This document shows positions 23,871 through 32,988 of a stretch of 64,000 nucleotides of DNA, in pieces (the first letter of the stretch is position 1; the number at the start of each line of letters is the position of its first letter). The notes beneath the pieces are model-generated. The model was not told the origin of the DNA, did not search any database, and was given only the letters and a program-made list of their open reading frames with translations. Source of the stretch: Planctomycetota bacterium (lineage in GTDB: Bacteria > Planctomycetota > UBA1135 > GCA-002686595); contig DUCM01000009.1 in NCBI GenBank assembly GCA_012959785.1, forward strand, positions 62,001 to 126,000, given 5' to 3'. The translations under genes and the position numbers were made by a program.

Positions 23871-25193
23871 ATGAAGGTTCTCGTCGTCGGTGGCGGCGGG
23901 CGTGAACACGCCCTCTGCTGGAAAATCGCCCAATCGCCCCTGCTCAGCGCCCTCTATTGTGCGCCGGGCAACGCTGGCACCCGCTCGCTGGCCACCAATG
24001 TCGACATCGCCGCGGAGGACATGACGGGCCTCGTGGGCTTCGCAGTGGACGAGGGCATCGACCTCGTGGTGGTGGGACCGGAAGGTCCGCTGGTGGCCGG
24101 GCTCGCCGACCGCTTGCGGGCCGCGGACATCTTCGTCTTCGGGCCTGGCGCCCAGGGCGCGGCTCTCGAAGGCTCGAAGGTGGCCACCAAGGATCTACTT
24201 GAACGCTACCGCATCCCCACCGCAACATCGCGGCGCTTCGACCGCGCTGGACCGGCCAAGACCTACCTCGAACAGTGCACCATCTGGCCCCAGGTGATCA
24301 AGGCCGACGGCCTCGCCGCGGGTAAGGGCGTCACGATCTGCGCCACCGCCCGCGAAGCCTGCCGCGAGATTGACAGCTTGATGGAAGAACGCCGCCTCGG
24401 TTCGGCCGGTGAGCGCGTCCTGATCGAAGAGTTTCTCGAGGGCGAAGAAGCCAGCGTCCTGGCCATCACCGACGGCGAGGCGATTCTTGTTCTCGAGCCG
24501 GCAGTGGATCACAAGCAGGTGGGCGAAGGCGACACCGGTGCGAACACCGGCGGCATGGGCGTCTACTCCCCGGCGCCCAGCCTGACCCGCCGACTTCTGC
24601 GCCAGATCGAACAGCGCGTGGTGATCCCTTCGATCCATGGCCTGCGCCGCGAAGGTCTCGAGTTTCGCGGCGTGCTCTTCATCGGCTTGATGTTCACCGA
24701 ACAAGGTCCCAAGGTGCTCGAATACAATGTGCGCTTCGGCGATCCCGAGACCCAGGCCCTGGTGCGGCGCTTCTCCGGCGACCTCCTGGCCTACCTCGAC
24801 GCGACCGCCCGCGGCGAGCTCTCCGAGATGACGCCTCCCGATTGGGACCCCGCATTCTGTGTGGGGGTGGTGGGGGCCAGCGATGGCTATCCGGGCAGCT
24901 ATCGCAAGGGCGACCGCATCGGGGGCCTCGAGGCCGCCGAGGGCCACGAGGGCGTGGTGGTCTTCCACGCCGGCACCGCCCAAGAGGGTGAGGACACCGT
25001 CACCGCCGGTGGCCGGGTTGTGTGCGTGACCGCCATGGGGGAGACCATCGATGCAGCCCGTGAGGGGGCCTACGGGGCCTACGACGAGCTCGACTGGGCT
25101 GGCAAGTTCTGCCGCCGAGATATCGGCACCAGGGTGGAGAGTCGCATGGAACGCCTCGCTTCCATGTCCCCCGAGCCCCAGACGCGGCCCTGA
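23871..25193 (+). CDS. purD: Phosphoribosylamine-glycine ligase (GAR synthetase)
   Basis: 440 aa, typical of the family. It catalyses ATP-dependent joining of 5-phosphoribosylamine and glycine, step 2 of de novo purine synthesis. The N-terminal domain starts [18 protein letters not shown] and includes [15 protein letters not shown]. The ATP-grasp core shows [13 protein letters not shown], the [13 protein letters not shown] strand and [20 protein letters not shown], with [13 protein letters not shown] carrying the metal-binding residues. It is followed 5 bp later by fur, implying co-transcription. purQ and purL lie nearby on the other strand, so purine genes are clustered but not in one operon. 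A hairpin with a T tract lies in its leader. Confidence 0.96.
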   Translation: MKVLVVGGGGREHALCWKIAQSPLLSALYCAPGNAGTRSLATNVDIAAEDMTGLVGFAVDEGIDLVVVGPEGPLVAGLADRLRAADIFVFGPGAQGAALEGSKVATKDLLERYRIPTATSRRFDRAGPAKTYLEQCTIWPQVIKADGLAAGKGVTICATAREACREIDSLMEERRLGSAGERVLIEEFLEGEEASVLAITDGEAILVLEPAVDHKQVGEGDTGANTGGMGVYSPAPSLTRRLLRQIEQRVVIPSIHGLRREGLEFRGVLFIGLMFTEQGPKVLEYNVRFGDPETQALVRRFSGDLLAYLDATARGELSEMTPPDWDPAFCVGVVGASDGYPGSYRKGDRIGGLEAAEGHEGVVVFHAGTAQEGEDTVTAGGRVVCVTAMGETIDAAREGAYGAYDELDWAGKFCRRDIGTRVESRMERLASMSPEPQTRP

Positions 25194-25198
25194 AGCCC

Positions 25199-25663
25199 AT
25201 GGCCATCATGGACCAGACCGCGATTCGCAAGCGCTTCGGTGAGTACCTGCACGCTCGTTCGCTGAAGCTCACCGGCCAGCGCGATCGCATCTTCGAGCGC
25301 GCCTTCGAGACCCACGAGCACTTCACCCCCGAGGCGCTCTTCGACTGGCTGCGGGAGGCCGAGGGCACCACCGTCTCTCGGGCCACGGTCTACCGCACTC
25401 TCACCCTGCTCGAGGAGGGTGGCTTCATCGTCTCGATGAACAACGGCCTCGGCGATGTGGTTTACGAGCACATTCTCGGCCATGAACACCACGACCACAT
25501 CATCTGCCTCAAGTGCGGTCGCATCGACGAGTTCCAGAACACCGAGATCGAAGCGTTGCAAATCGAAGTCGCGCGCACATGGGGCTACAGCCTCGTGCGC
25601 CACACCCTGCGCCTCGAGGGTGTGTGCGGCACCTGCCGACTCTCGGGAGCCGAGACCGGCTAA
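25199..25663 (+). CDS. Fur-family metalloregulator
   Basis: 154 aa. The N-terminal winged helix includes LKLTGQRDRIFERAFETHEHF and the recognition helix TTVSRATVYRTLTLLEEGG. The dimerisation half has the metal site EHILGHEHHDHIICLKCGRIDEF, with CGTCR near the C-terminus; together the two Cys pairs form the structural Zn site. It binds DNA as a metal-dependent dimer, usually repressing iron, zinc or peroxide-stress genes. Which metal cannot be fixed from sequence, although the HHDHIICLKCG spacing is Fur-like. The start MAIMDQ lies 5 bp after purD; a second Met at 25208 is possible. Co-transcription with purD is unusual and unexplained. Confidence 0.92.
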   Translation: MAIMDQTAIRKRFGEYLHARSLKLTGQRDRIFERAFETHEHFTPEALFDWLREAEGTTVSRATVYRTLTLLEEGGFIVSMNNGLGDVVYEHILGHEHHDHIICLKCGRIDEFQNTEIEALQIEVARTWGYSLVRHTLRLEGVCGTCRLSGAETG

Positions 25664-25678
25664 CAGGCGCCGCGGCGC

Positions 25679-26068
25679 TTACTCGGCGAGTTGCTTGAGG
25701 ATGCGGTTGAAGACCATCTCGGCGATCTTGCCGTTGGCCACGCCGAACTTCTTGGCCGAGACAATGAGACGCGTCCGGTTCATGTCGTAGGCCTCGACGG
25801 AGATGGTCACCTTGGCGTCGTCAACAATGCCCGTGGCCGCGCGCAAGTCTTCATCGACATCGATGGGCTGGGAGGCTTGCTGCGAAAGTGAAGACTTGGC
25901 CACGGCCCAGGTGAGGTTGACTTCGTCCTTGAGCTGCGCGACGAAGGTGCTGTTGTCCAGCATGTCCTGGCTGATCACCACGCCCGCGCCCAGGCCGAGG
26001 AGGGCCACGCAACCGGGGGTAAAGAGGGCCAGGACGAAGGCGAGAAGAGCGGTCTGTCGGAGGGGCAT
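25679..26068 (-). CDS. DUF3568-like exported protein
   Basis: 129 aa. The signal peptide MPLRQTALLAFVLALFTPGC ends in a lipobox-like Cys (TPGC, atypical at -2). The rest, with SQDMLDNSTFVAQLKDEVNLTWAVAKSSL and later VTISVEAYDMNRTRLIVSAKKFGVANGKIAEMVFNRI, resembles the DUF3568 group of small periplasmic or lipoprotein domains; the assignment is from memory of the pattern. Its function is unknown. It converges with fur, leaving 15 bp between the two stops that include a 12-bp GC palindrome. The 257 bp upstream of it holds no gene. Confidence 0.75.
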   Translation of the reverse strand: MPLRQTALLAFVLALFTPGCVALLGLGAGVVISQDMLDNSTFVAQLKDEVNLTWAVAKSSLSQQASQPIDVDEDLRAATGIVDDAKVTISVEAYDMNRTRLIVSAKKFGVANGKIAEMVFNRILKQLAE

Positions 26069-26325
26069 GATGAAGTCGTGGCTGTGGGTGGCGCTGGCGC
26101 CGCCCCTTTGGCGGAAGGCGGCGTCTTTTCTTGTGAGACGCGGGCCTTGATGAGATGCGGGATCCAGAGCCCGGCGGACTCGTGAGGCCGGGACGCGCCC
26201 AACCTGCGCCGAACCTACCCCATTGGCGCGGTCGATTCAGCCGAAGAATTCCCCGAATCGCGCGCTTTTCGTGGACAATCTGGGTGGGGCCGCGGGGTCG
26301 GGGGTCAAGTTGGCGGGGGGCTTCC

Positions 26326-27123
26326 TCAGGCGACAGGGCTGCCCTCGGCCACGGCTACCATGGCCTCGTAGAAGGCCAGGCCTTCCCCGGCACTGCGGGG
26401 TGCCATTCGTGTCCAGCGCGGGTGGTTCCAGGGGTCGAGGTTGCGTTCGGGGTGGGGCATCAGGCCCAGCACGCGGCCGCTGGGGTCGCAGATGCCGGCG
26501 ATCTGCTCCACCGAGCCGTTGGGGTTCGTGGGATAGCCCACCGCCGAACTCTTTGGAGCCTCGGGGTCAGTGTAGACCAGAGCGATCTGTCCGGCGGCCT
26601 TGAGGCGCACCAGGGTGGCGGCATCCTTGACACAGAAGCGGCCCTCGGCGTGGGCCACCGGTACGGGCATGCGCTCCCCGGCCGTGATCCAGGGGCAGGC
26701 GCAGGGTTGCGACTCGAGTTCGACCCAACGGCACTCGTAGCGGTTGGATGAATTGTTCGTGAGGGCGATGTCGCGCAGGCCGTCGGCGTCGGTGGAGCCC
26801 AGGAGGCCGGCTTCCACGAGCACCTGGAAACCGTTGCAAACCCCCAGTATCAGGCCGCCGCGGTCCACGAAGGTTCGCAGAGCCGGCAGCAGGAAGTGGC
26901 GCAGCTGGTGGCCCCAGACGCGCCCGGCGCTGATGTCGTCGCCATAGCTGAAGCCTCCGGCGATGACCAAGATCTCAATCTCCTCCAGGCGCGAAGGGGC
27001 CTGCACGAGTTGCTTGGTGTGTAGAACCTCGGTAGAGGCGCCCGCCAGCCTGAGGGCGCGGGCGGTTTCCGAATCACAGTTGGTCCCGGCGGTGCGCAGG
27101 ACGAGGGCTTTGGGCTGGGTCAT
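26326..27123 (-). CDS. purQ: Phosphoribosylformylglycinamidine synthase, glutaminase subunit
   Basis: 265 aa. Class I glutamine amidotransferase that supplies ammonia to PurL in step 4 of purine synthesis. The nucleophile Cys is in LILGVCNGFQVLVEAG; GGFSYGDDISAG upstream forms the oxyanion/ammonia-path segment; the His-Glu of the triad are in LGLMPHPERN. Family members of the small PurQ type are ~220-265 aa. It lies 45 bp downstream of purL on the same strand, consistent with a purL-purQ operon. No separate purS is seen; PurS-like sequence appears fused to PurL. Confidence 0.95.
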   Translation of the reverse strand: MTQPKALVLRTAGTNCDSETARALRLAGASTEVLHTKQLVQAPSRLEEIEILVIAGGFSYGDDISAGRVWGHQLRHFLLPALRTFVDRGGLILGVCNGFQVLVEAGLLGSTDADGLRDIALTNNSSNRYECRWVELESQPCACPWITAGERMPVPVAHAEGRFCVKDAATLVRLKAAGQIALVYTDPEAPKSSAVGYPTNPNGSVEQIAGICDPSGRVLGLMPHPERNLDPWNHPRWTRMAPRSAGEGLAFYEAMVAVAEGSPVA

Positions 27124-27168
27124 GGTGCGAGTCTATTGGGGAGGAGTCCTCATGCTGGCGGGTTCGGC

Positions 27169-30108
27169 TCAGCCCCGGGAGGCGCAGCGGTGGGCGTCGG
27201 CCAGCTCGGAGAGCGGGAGTTGAATCAAGACCGCGCCATCGGCGCCGCGTACCTCGAAGGTGTCATCGGCGCGCACGCGGCCCACCAGGGCGAAGGCCGC
27301 ATCATCGAGCAGGACCTCGAAGTCGGTCTGGTCCTCGGGTGCGATCTCCACCAGGAAACGGGTGCAGGCTTCGGAAAAGAGCGCCGTGGCCGTGGCGTCG
27401 TAGTTTGGGGCCAGGGGCAAAGTCGGTACGCAGGCGATATCCAGGTCGAGGCCCAGGCCACCGCCGAAGGCCATTTCCGCCGCGGCCACCGCCAGACCGC
27501 CTTCGGAGAGGTCGTGGCAAGCGCGCACTAGCCCGGCTTCCATGGCGAGATGCAGGTTGGCGAAGAGTGCCGGAGCCCGGCCCAGGTCGGGCGCCGGAAC
27601 GACGCCGCCCTCGAGTCCAAGGATGGCCAGGTACTCCGAGCCGCCGAGTTCCGCGCGGGTCAGTCCCACCTGGTAGATCAGATTGCCCGCACACTTGAGG
27701 TCCATGGAGACCGTGCGGCGTACGTCGCTGACCACGCTCAAGGCCGAGATCAGGAGAGTGGGGGGGATGGCTTGGGAGTGGTCCCCCACGCGGTACTCGT
27801 TGTTCAGGCTGTCCTTGCCCGAGATGAACGGCGTGCCGTAGGCCAAAGCCGCCTCGCGGCAGGCCTCGGCGGCCAGCACCAGGGCGCCGAGTTGTTCCGG
27901 CCGCTCGCAGTTGCCCCAGGAAAAATTGTCGAGGATGGCGGTGCGGGTGGGGTTGCCGCCCACGGCCAGAGAGTTGCGCAGAGCCTCATCGATGACCGCC
28001 AGGGCCATGCGTCCGGGGTGCAGGCGGCCGTAGCGCGGGTTGGCCCCGCAGGTGATCGCAACGCCCCGAAAGGAGTCTTCGAGGGGCCGGATCACCGCCC
28101 CATCGCCGGGCGCCTCGCCCTTCACACCTACGAGGGGCTTGAGCACGCTGGTGCCCTGGACCTCGTGGTCGTACTGGCGCACGATCCACTCGCGGCTGGA
28201 GATGTTGGGCCGCGCCAAGAGTTCCAGGAGCGTTGCCCCTGGGTTTTCAGCGCGCGGTGCGCCGGGGTCCTCCCAGGCGGGCGGGCTCCAACTCGCCTGG
28301 CGCACGGGCCGCGGAGTTCCATCGTGGAGGAACTCCATCTCGATGTCGCACATCTCCGCGCCTTCATAGTAGAGGCGCAGGTGGCCGGAGTCATCAAAGT
28401 GGCCGATGCAGGTCGCCTCCACATCCTCGGCTTCGAAGACCGCGATGCAGGCGGAGAGATCTTCAGGCGGCACGGCCAACACCATGCGCTCCTGGGCTTC
28501 ACTGATCCAAATTTCCTCGGGCGAGAGGCCCTGGTATTTCAGGGGCACGAGTTCGAGGTCCACCCTGGCGCCGCATTCTGCGCCCATTTCGCCCACTGCC
28601 GAGGAGAGGCCGCCGGCGCCGCAGTCGGTGATGCTGCGATAGAGTTTTTTGTCGCGAGCCGTGAGCAGGGCGTCGAGCACGCGCTTTTCCGTGACGGGGT
28701 CGCCGATCTGCACCGCCGCCGCCGAGACCATCTCCGACTCCTCGTGCAATTCCAGCGAGGAAAAAGTCGCGCCATGGATACCGTCGCGGCCGGTGCGTCC
28801 GCCAACCACCAGGATCTTGTCGCCAGGTTGAACGGATTTGGTCGCCGCCCAGCGCGGGATCAAGCCCACGGTACCGGCGTAGACCAAGGGGTTGCCCACG
28901 AATCCTTCGTCGAACCACACCCCGCCGTTGACCGTGGGGATGCCCATGCGGTTGCCGTAGTCGCGCACGCCGGCGATCACGCCGCGCAGAATGCGCCTCG
29001 GGTGCATGCAGCCCGGCGGCAGGTCTTCGGGCGCCAGATCCGCCGGACCCACAAAGAAGGCGTCGGTGCCCGCGATGGGTTTGGCTCCCAGGCCCACCCC
29101 CAGGATGTCGCGGATGACCCCACCGATGCCCGTGCCGGCGCCACCATAGGGGTCGATGGCGCTGGGGTGGTTGTGGGTCTCGACCTTGAAGCAGATGTCC
29201 CAATCGCCGTCGAAAGCGATGATTCCCGCGTTGTCGTGAAAGACGCTGATGCACCAGTCGCGGTCGAGTTCATGGGTGGCGCTCTTGATCGTCTGCTTGA
29301 GCAGGTTGTCGATGCGCCGGCCATCCAACTCCACGATGGCGGCGAAGGTCTTGTGCTTGCAGTGCTCGCTCCAGGTTTGCGCCAGGGTCTCCAATTCGCA
29401 GGCCGAAGGGTTGCGTCCCAGTCCCTGGAAGTGACTTTGGATGGCCTGCATCTCGGCCAGGTTGAGGCTCAAGGCGCCGCGCTTCGAGATCTCCACGAGG
29501 GTGTTGTGGTCGGCGTCGAGCAGGTCCACCTGCACTCGCTCAAAGGAAGCCTTGGGGTGGGACTCGCCGTAGCTGAGTCCCTCCCCGCCGATGGTGACCG
29601 ATTCGATCGTGTCGTTGAAGAGCACTCGCGTGGCCAGACTGTTCAGGTCCTCGGCGCTCAGCGTGCCGTGCAGTTCCCAGGCCCGGAAAGTGGAGATTTC
29701 GAGGGCCAGCCCGGCGGGCGCCAGGCCGGCGCGGTCCAGGGCTTGTTGCACGGTGTCGGCCACAGGATCCATGACGCCGATTTTCCTGGCCACCAGAACC
29801 CGCGTGTCCGCGCAGGCCGGGGGGGCTTTGCCGGGGGCGATGATGCGCACTTCGTCGAGGAGCGGGTCGGCCAGGAGTTCACGCGTGATCTGCTCGAGGG
29901 CCTCGCGCTCTAAACTCGGTGGCAGGAGATAGCCGCGCCCCATGCGGGCGCTCTGCAGGCCCGCCAGGCCCAATTCGCGGGCGGCTGCCGTGAGGCTCTT
30001 GCCGTCGGGATCGTCGGCGGCCCGCTTGCGAAAAAGCTCGACGCGCCAGGCATTGGGGAGTGCGTGGATGGTGGCAGTCTCTTGCGGAATCGAGGCGGTG
30101 GTGCCCAT
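27169..30108 (-). CDS. purL: Phosphoribosylformylglycinamidine synthase with PurS-like N-terminal domains
   Basis: 979 aa from MGTTASIPQE at 30108 (15 further codons are open upstream). It is longer than stand-alone PurL (~740) but lacks the glutaminase domain of the ~1300-aa enzyme. Residues ~17-85 and ~95-175 look like two PurS-type ferredoxin-like units: RVELFRKRAADDPDGKSL and LVARKIGVMDPVADTV begin them. The linker and AIRS-like core follow: LAQTWSEHCKHKTF, KVETHNHPSAIDPYGGAGTG, GGRTGRDGIHGATFSS, and FISGKDSLNNEY in the second half. It catalyses ATP-dependent FGAR to FGAM conversion using ammonia from PurQ. It is divergent from accA. Confidence 0.95.
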   Translation of the reverse strand: MGTTASIPQETATIHALPNAWRVELFRKRAADDPDGKSLTAAARELGLAGLQSARMGRGYLLPPSLEREALEQITRELLADPLLDEVRIIAPGKAPPACADTRVLVARKIGVMDPVADTVQQALDRAGLAPAGLALEISTFRAWELHGTLSAEDLNSLATRVLFNDTIESVTIGGEGLSYGESHPKASFERVQVDLLDADHNTLVEISKRGALSLNLAEMQAIQSHFQGLGRNPSACELETLAQTWSEHCKHKTFAAIVELDGRRIDNLLKQTIKSATHELDRDWCISVFHDNAGIIAFDGDWDICFKVETHNHPSAIDPYGGAGTGIGGVIRDILGVGLGAKPIAGTDAFFVGPADLAPEDLPPGCMHPRRILRGVIAGVRDYGNRMGIPTVNGGVWFDEGFVGNPLVYAGTVGLIPRWAATKSVQPGDKILVVGGRTGRDGIHGATFSSLELHEESEMVSAAAVQIGDPVTEKRVLDALLTARDKKLYRSITDCGAGGLSSAVGEMGAECGARVDLELVPLKYQGLSPEEIWISEAQERMVLAVPPEDLSACIAVFEAEDVEATCIGHFDDSGHLRLYYEGAEMCDIEMEFLHDGTPRPVRQASWSPPAWEDPGAPRAENPGATLLELLARPNISSREWIVRQYDHEVQGTSVLKPLVGVKGEAPGDGAVIRPLEDSFRGVAITCGANPRYGRLHPGRMALAVIDEALRNSLAVGGNPTRTAILDNFSWGNCERPEQLGALVLAAEACREAALAYGTPFISGKDSLNNEYRVGDHSQAIPPTLLISALSVVSDVRRTVSMDLKCAGNLIYQVGLTRAELGGSEYLAILGLEGGVVPAPDLGRAPALFANLHLAMEAGLVRACHDLSEGGLAVAAAEMAFGGGLGLDLDIACVPTLPLAPNYDATATALFSEACTRFLVEIAPEDQTDFEVLLDDAAFALVGRVRADDTFEVRGADGAVLIQLPLSELADAHRCASRG

Positions 30109-30331
30109 GAACTCTGAAGCGTGGTGTGAAGCGCGGTGAGGGTCTCTGGTCAAAGTCGTATGGCACCCATGATAGCGGCAGGCCGGGAGGGATTCAGCAC
30201 TCCCTTGGGAGCTGATTGCGCCCGGGGATCAAGGCGGCTTTGAGGGGCTCATGGACCTCGGCGCTTGCGCCCGGGCTGCCGCTTGGGGACACTACGCCGC
30301 CCGAGGCCCGGCTCCCGCGCCCGGAGTGTCC

Positions 30332-31297
30332 ATGAACTTCGAATCCCGCATTCAAGAGCTCGAGTCCCAACTGACCGAGTTGCAGGAGCTCTCCAAGCGC
30401 ACCCAACTCGACCTCGGAGACGAGATCGCGACCCTCGAGGCGCGACTGCAGAGCGCCATCGAGGCCACCTACTCGGGGCTCACGGCCTGGGAGCGGGTGG
30501 CCGTGGCCCGGCATCCCGAAAGGCCTGTGGCCTCGGACTATGTGGCCACGATCCTCGATGAGTTTTTGGAACTCCACGGCGACAAGGTCTTCGGCAACGA
30601 CGAGGCCATGCTCACGGGCCTGGCGCGCATCGAGGACCAGCGTTTCATGCTCATCGCCCACCGCAAGGGCCGCAGCACCAAGGAGCGCCTGGCCTGCAAC
30701 TTCGGCTGTGCCCACCCCGAGGGCTATCGCAAGGCCCTGCGCAAGATGAAGTTGGCCGCGAAACTGGGTCTACCCATTGTGACCATGATCAACACCCCCG
30801 GCGCCTACCCGGGTATTGGCGCCGAGGAGCGCGGCCAGGCCGCGGCCATCGCCGAGAACATCCTGGAGATGTTCTCCCTGCGCGTGCCGGTGCTGGTGAT
30901 CGTGATCGGCGAAGGCGGCTCCGGCGGAGCCCTGGGCATCGGCGTCGGCGACCGCGTGCTGATGATGGAGTTCGCCTACTACTCGGTGATCAGTCCCGAG
31001 GGCTGCGCCGCGATCCTCTGGAAGGACGGCGCCCGCACCCCTGACGCCGCCGAGGCGCTCAAGCTGACCCCCGCGGACCTCACGGGTCTGGGGATCGTGG
31101 ACGCTGTCATCCCCGAGCCTGTGGGTGGCGCCCACCGGGACCGCGAGCGCAGTATGCAGACCGTGCGTGAGACGATTCTGCGCGAGCTGGCGGACCTCGA
31201 GGCTCGCAATACCGATGAACTCCTCGAGTCGCGTTGGCGAAAGTACCGCGACGCCGGCGAGATCGAGGGGCGCTTCCCCCGCGTTCCTGGGGTCTGA
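30332..31297 (+). CDS. accA: Acetyl-CoA carboxylase carboxyltransferase subunit alpha
   Basis: 321 aa from MNFESRIQELESQL, matching E. coli AccA (319). The frame is open to 30251, but AccA proteins begin at this helix. Diagnostic segments are HPERPVASDYVATIL, GRSTKERLACNFGCAHPEGYRKALR, VTMINTPGAYPGIGAEERGQ (the crotonase-fold oxyanion region), IGEGGSGGALGIGVGD and SVISPEGCAAILWKD. With AccD it transfers carboxyl from carboxybiotin-BCCP to acetyl-CoA, giving malonyl-CoA for fatty acid synthesis. accD is not in the window. It is divergent from purL with a 223-bp shared upstream region. After the stop a 13-bp motif (ggggtctgaggsc) recurs. Confidence 0.96.
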   Translation: MNFESRIQELESQLTELQELSKRTQLDLGDEIATLEARLQSAIEATYSGLTAWERVAVARHPERPVASDYVATILDEFLELHGDKVFGNDEAMLTGLARIEDQRFMLIAHRKGRSTKERLACNFGCAHPEGYRKALRKMKLAAKLGLPIVTMINTPGAYPGIGAEERGQAAAIAENILEMFSLRVPVLVIVIGEGGSGGALGIGVGDRVLMMEFAYYSVISPEGCAAILWKDGARTPDAAEALKLTPADLTGLGIVDAVIPEPVGGAHRDRERSMQTVRETILRELADLEARNTDELLESRWRKYRDAGEIEGRFPRVPGV

Positions 31298-31563
31298 GGG
31301 CCCTCCCCGGGGTCTGAGGCCCCACGGAAGGGCGCCCGGGACGAGCAGACCCGGGAATACGGCGCTTTCGCTGCTCACATCTGGGCCACGGGCTCGTAGG
31401 CACTCTGCCAGGCTCTGGACTGCTGGCGCGGATCGGTCGAAACTCCTTCCCGCGACCCGTGGCGTTCCAGGTGCGGGCCCGCGGGCCTCGGCGCTAGAAT
31501 GCGGGACCCAGGGCCAGAAGGTAGAGATCGCTGAAAAGCACCTCTGAAAAGAGCAGCACACCG

Positions 31564-32301
31564 ATGGATTCCAACCCCCAAAGCCCAAACCCCCAATTTC
31601 CCGAGCCCTCCAAGCCCGGGGCCCGGGACGGCGAATCGGGCCGCGAGCAAGACCATCGCCTGGTGCGTCTGGCCAAGACTGGGGACGAGTTGGCCTTCGC
31701 CGAGTTGGTGCGCCGCCACGAGCGCGGGGCTTGGCGCGTGGCCCGACGCCTGGTTCCTTCCGATGAAGATGCCCGCGACCTGGTGCAGGACGCTTTCCTG
31801 CGGGTCTTCGTGAATCTCGAAGGCTTCGACTTCAAGTACGCCTTTAGTTCCTGGCTTCTGCGCATCGTCAACAACCTGGCCATCGACTCCCTGCGCAAGC
31901 GGCGAACAGCCTTCTCGATTTCCGGCGATGACGAGGACGATCCCGAGCCCGGCTTGATGGACCCCAAGGCGCTCTCGCCTTCGGCTGCCATGGAACAGAC
32001 CGAAACCGCCGCCGAAGTGCAGGCTTGCCTGGAAACCCTGGCGCCGCACTTCCAGTCGGCTTTGGTCCTGCGCGAACTCGAGGGACTGGGCTGCATGGAG
32101 ATCGCCGAGATCGTCGATGCCACCCATGTCACCGTGCGTTGGCGCCTGCACCGTGGACGCAAGTTGTTTCAGGAGGAGTGGGAGCGGCGCGCTCGCATCA
32201 AGCAGACGCGCGCAGCAGAACCCGGAGGTGGCGCCAACAAGGACGCCGCGAGATTCGTAGACCCAGCCGAGCAAGGCCCCGAGCCAGAACCAAGAACATG
32301 A
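31564..32301 (+). CDS. ECF-type RNA polymerase sigma factor
   Basis: 245 aa. After a ~30-residue Pro/Ser-rich extension, region 2 is clear: LVRLAKTGDELAFAELVRRH, then DARDLVQDAFLRVFVNL and SSWLLRIVNNLAIDSLRKRR. An acidic linker precedes region 4, where ALVLRELEGLGCMEIAEIV and VTVRWRLHRGRKLF form the helix-turn-helix. There is no region 1 or 3, so it is group 4. The stop overlaps the start of a zinc-finger anti-sigma gene (ATGA), the usual arrangement for a sigma held by its own membrane anti-sigma. The C-terminal ~35 residues are low complexity. Target promoters are unknown. Confidence 0.93.
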   Translation: MDSNPQSPNPQFPEPSKPGARDGESGREQDHRLVRLAKTGDELAFAELVRRHERGAWRVARRLVPSDEDARDLVQDAFLRVFVNLEGFDFKYAFSSWLLRIVNNLAIDSLRKRRTAFSISGDDEDDPEPGLMDPKALSPSAAMEQTETAAEVQACLETLAPHFQSALVLRELEGLGCMEIAEIVDATHVTVRWRLHRGRKLFQEEWERRARIKQTRAAEPGGGANKDAARFVDPAEQGPEPEPRT

Positions 32302-32984
32302 AGAATCCAAGTTGTACCGAAGCCCAGGCCGAGCTGCCCCTGTTCGTGGGAGGCGACCTCGATAGCGAGGTTTCGAAGCGGGTGGAGCGCCATATCGAAC
32401 ATTGCGCTGATTGCCGCGACGGACTGGCCGCGGCCCGCACGGCGCACCGGGTGCTGCACGAGTACCTGGTCTCGCCGATTGTTGAGCTGCACCAACCAGA
32501 AATCTGGAGCGGCGTGCGCGCCGGGCTCCTGGAGCGCGGTTTGATTCGTTCCCCAGCCGGGACCTCCGCGCCCCAAGCGAGGGCCTCGTATCAGGGTCTT
32601 CAAACGCCAGCCACCGCCGGCCGTTTGTTGCGCCTGCTGCCCCTGGCCGCCGCCGCCGCCGCGGGCCTCTTTTACCTCGGCCTCCTGGCTGGCCGCAGCG
32701 GTCCCATGGCACCCGCATTTGACCCTTCCGGGGATCCCGCCAACCAACTCCTGGTCCAGGATCCGCCCGGGCCTCGCGCGGGCTCCGACCTCGCCCGCGA
32801 AACTCTCCCCGGCGCCCTTCCCCTGGGGACCCTCGCGCCCCTGGCCAAGGGCCAGTTGCCCCTGGGACTCGAGGCAGAGCCTTGGCTGGGCGAAGCCCTG
32901 CCTCTACACCTGAGGCCCGGCGCCGGAGCTTCCGCCGCCGGCTTCCAGAGCCCCTACCCAAAGCGCGCCGATGGCGTGCGCTGA
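32298..32984 (+). CDS. Membrane anti-sigma factor with zinc-finger (ZAS) domain
   Basis: 228 aa, start fixed by the ATGA overlap with the sigma gene. The N-terminal cytoplasmic domain has the ZAS motif H32-x3-C36-x2-C39 (RHIEHCADCRDG) with CTEAQAELPLFVGGDLD before it. A single membrane helix is RLLRLLPLAAAAAAGLFYLGLLAG (~111-134). The remaining ~95 residues should be periplasmic and are Pro/Leu/Gly-rich without a known domain. Family members sequester the partner ECF sigma until a signal causes release, often by proteolysis. The following gene encodes an exported PDZ protein, a possible sensor or protease adaptor for this switch; that link is inferred. Confidence 0.88.
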   Translation: MKNPSCTEAQAELPLFVGGDLDSEVSKRVERHIEHCADCRDGLAAARTAHRVLHEYLVSPIVELHQPEIWSGVRAGLLERGLIRSPAGTSAPQARASYQGLQTPATAGRLLRLLPLAAAAAAGLFYLGLLAGRSGPMAPAFDPSGDPANQLLVQDPPGPRAGSDLARETLPGALPLGTLAPLAKGQLPLGLEAEPWLGEALPLHLRPGAGASAAGFQSPYPKRADGVR

Positions 32985-32988
32985 TCCC

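Noticed and set aside
27550..29913. 787-aa plus-strand ORF over purL
   Set aside because: Its composition is the antisense echo of purL (His/Gly/Ala-rich); purL on the minus strand has all family motifs.
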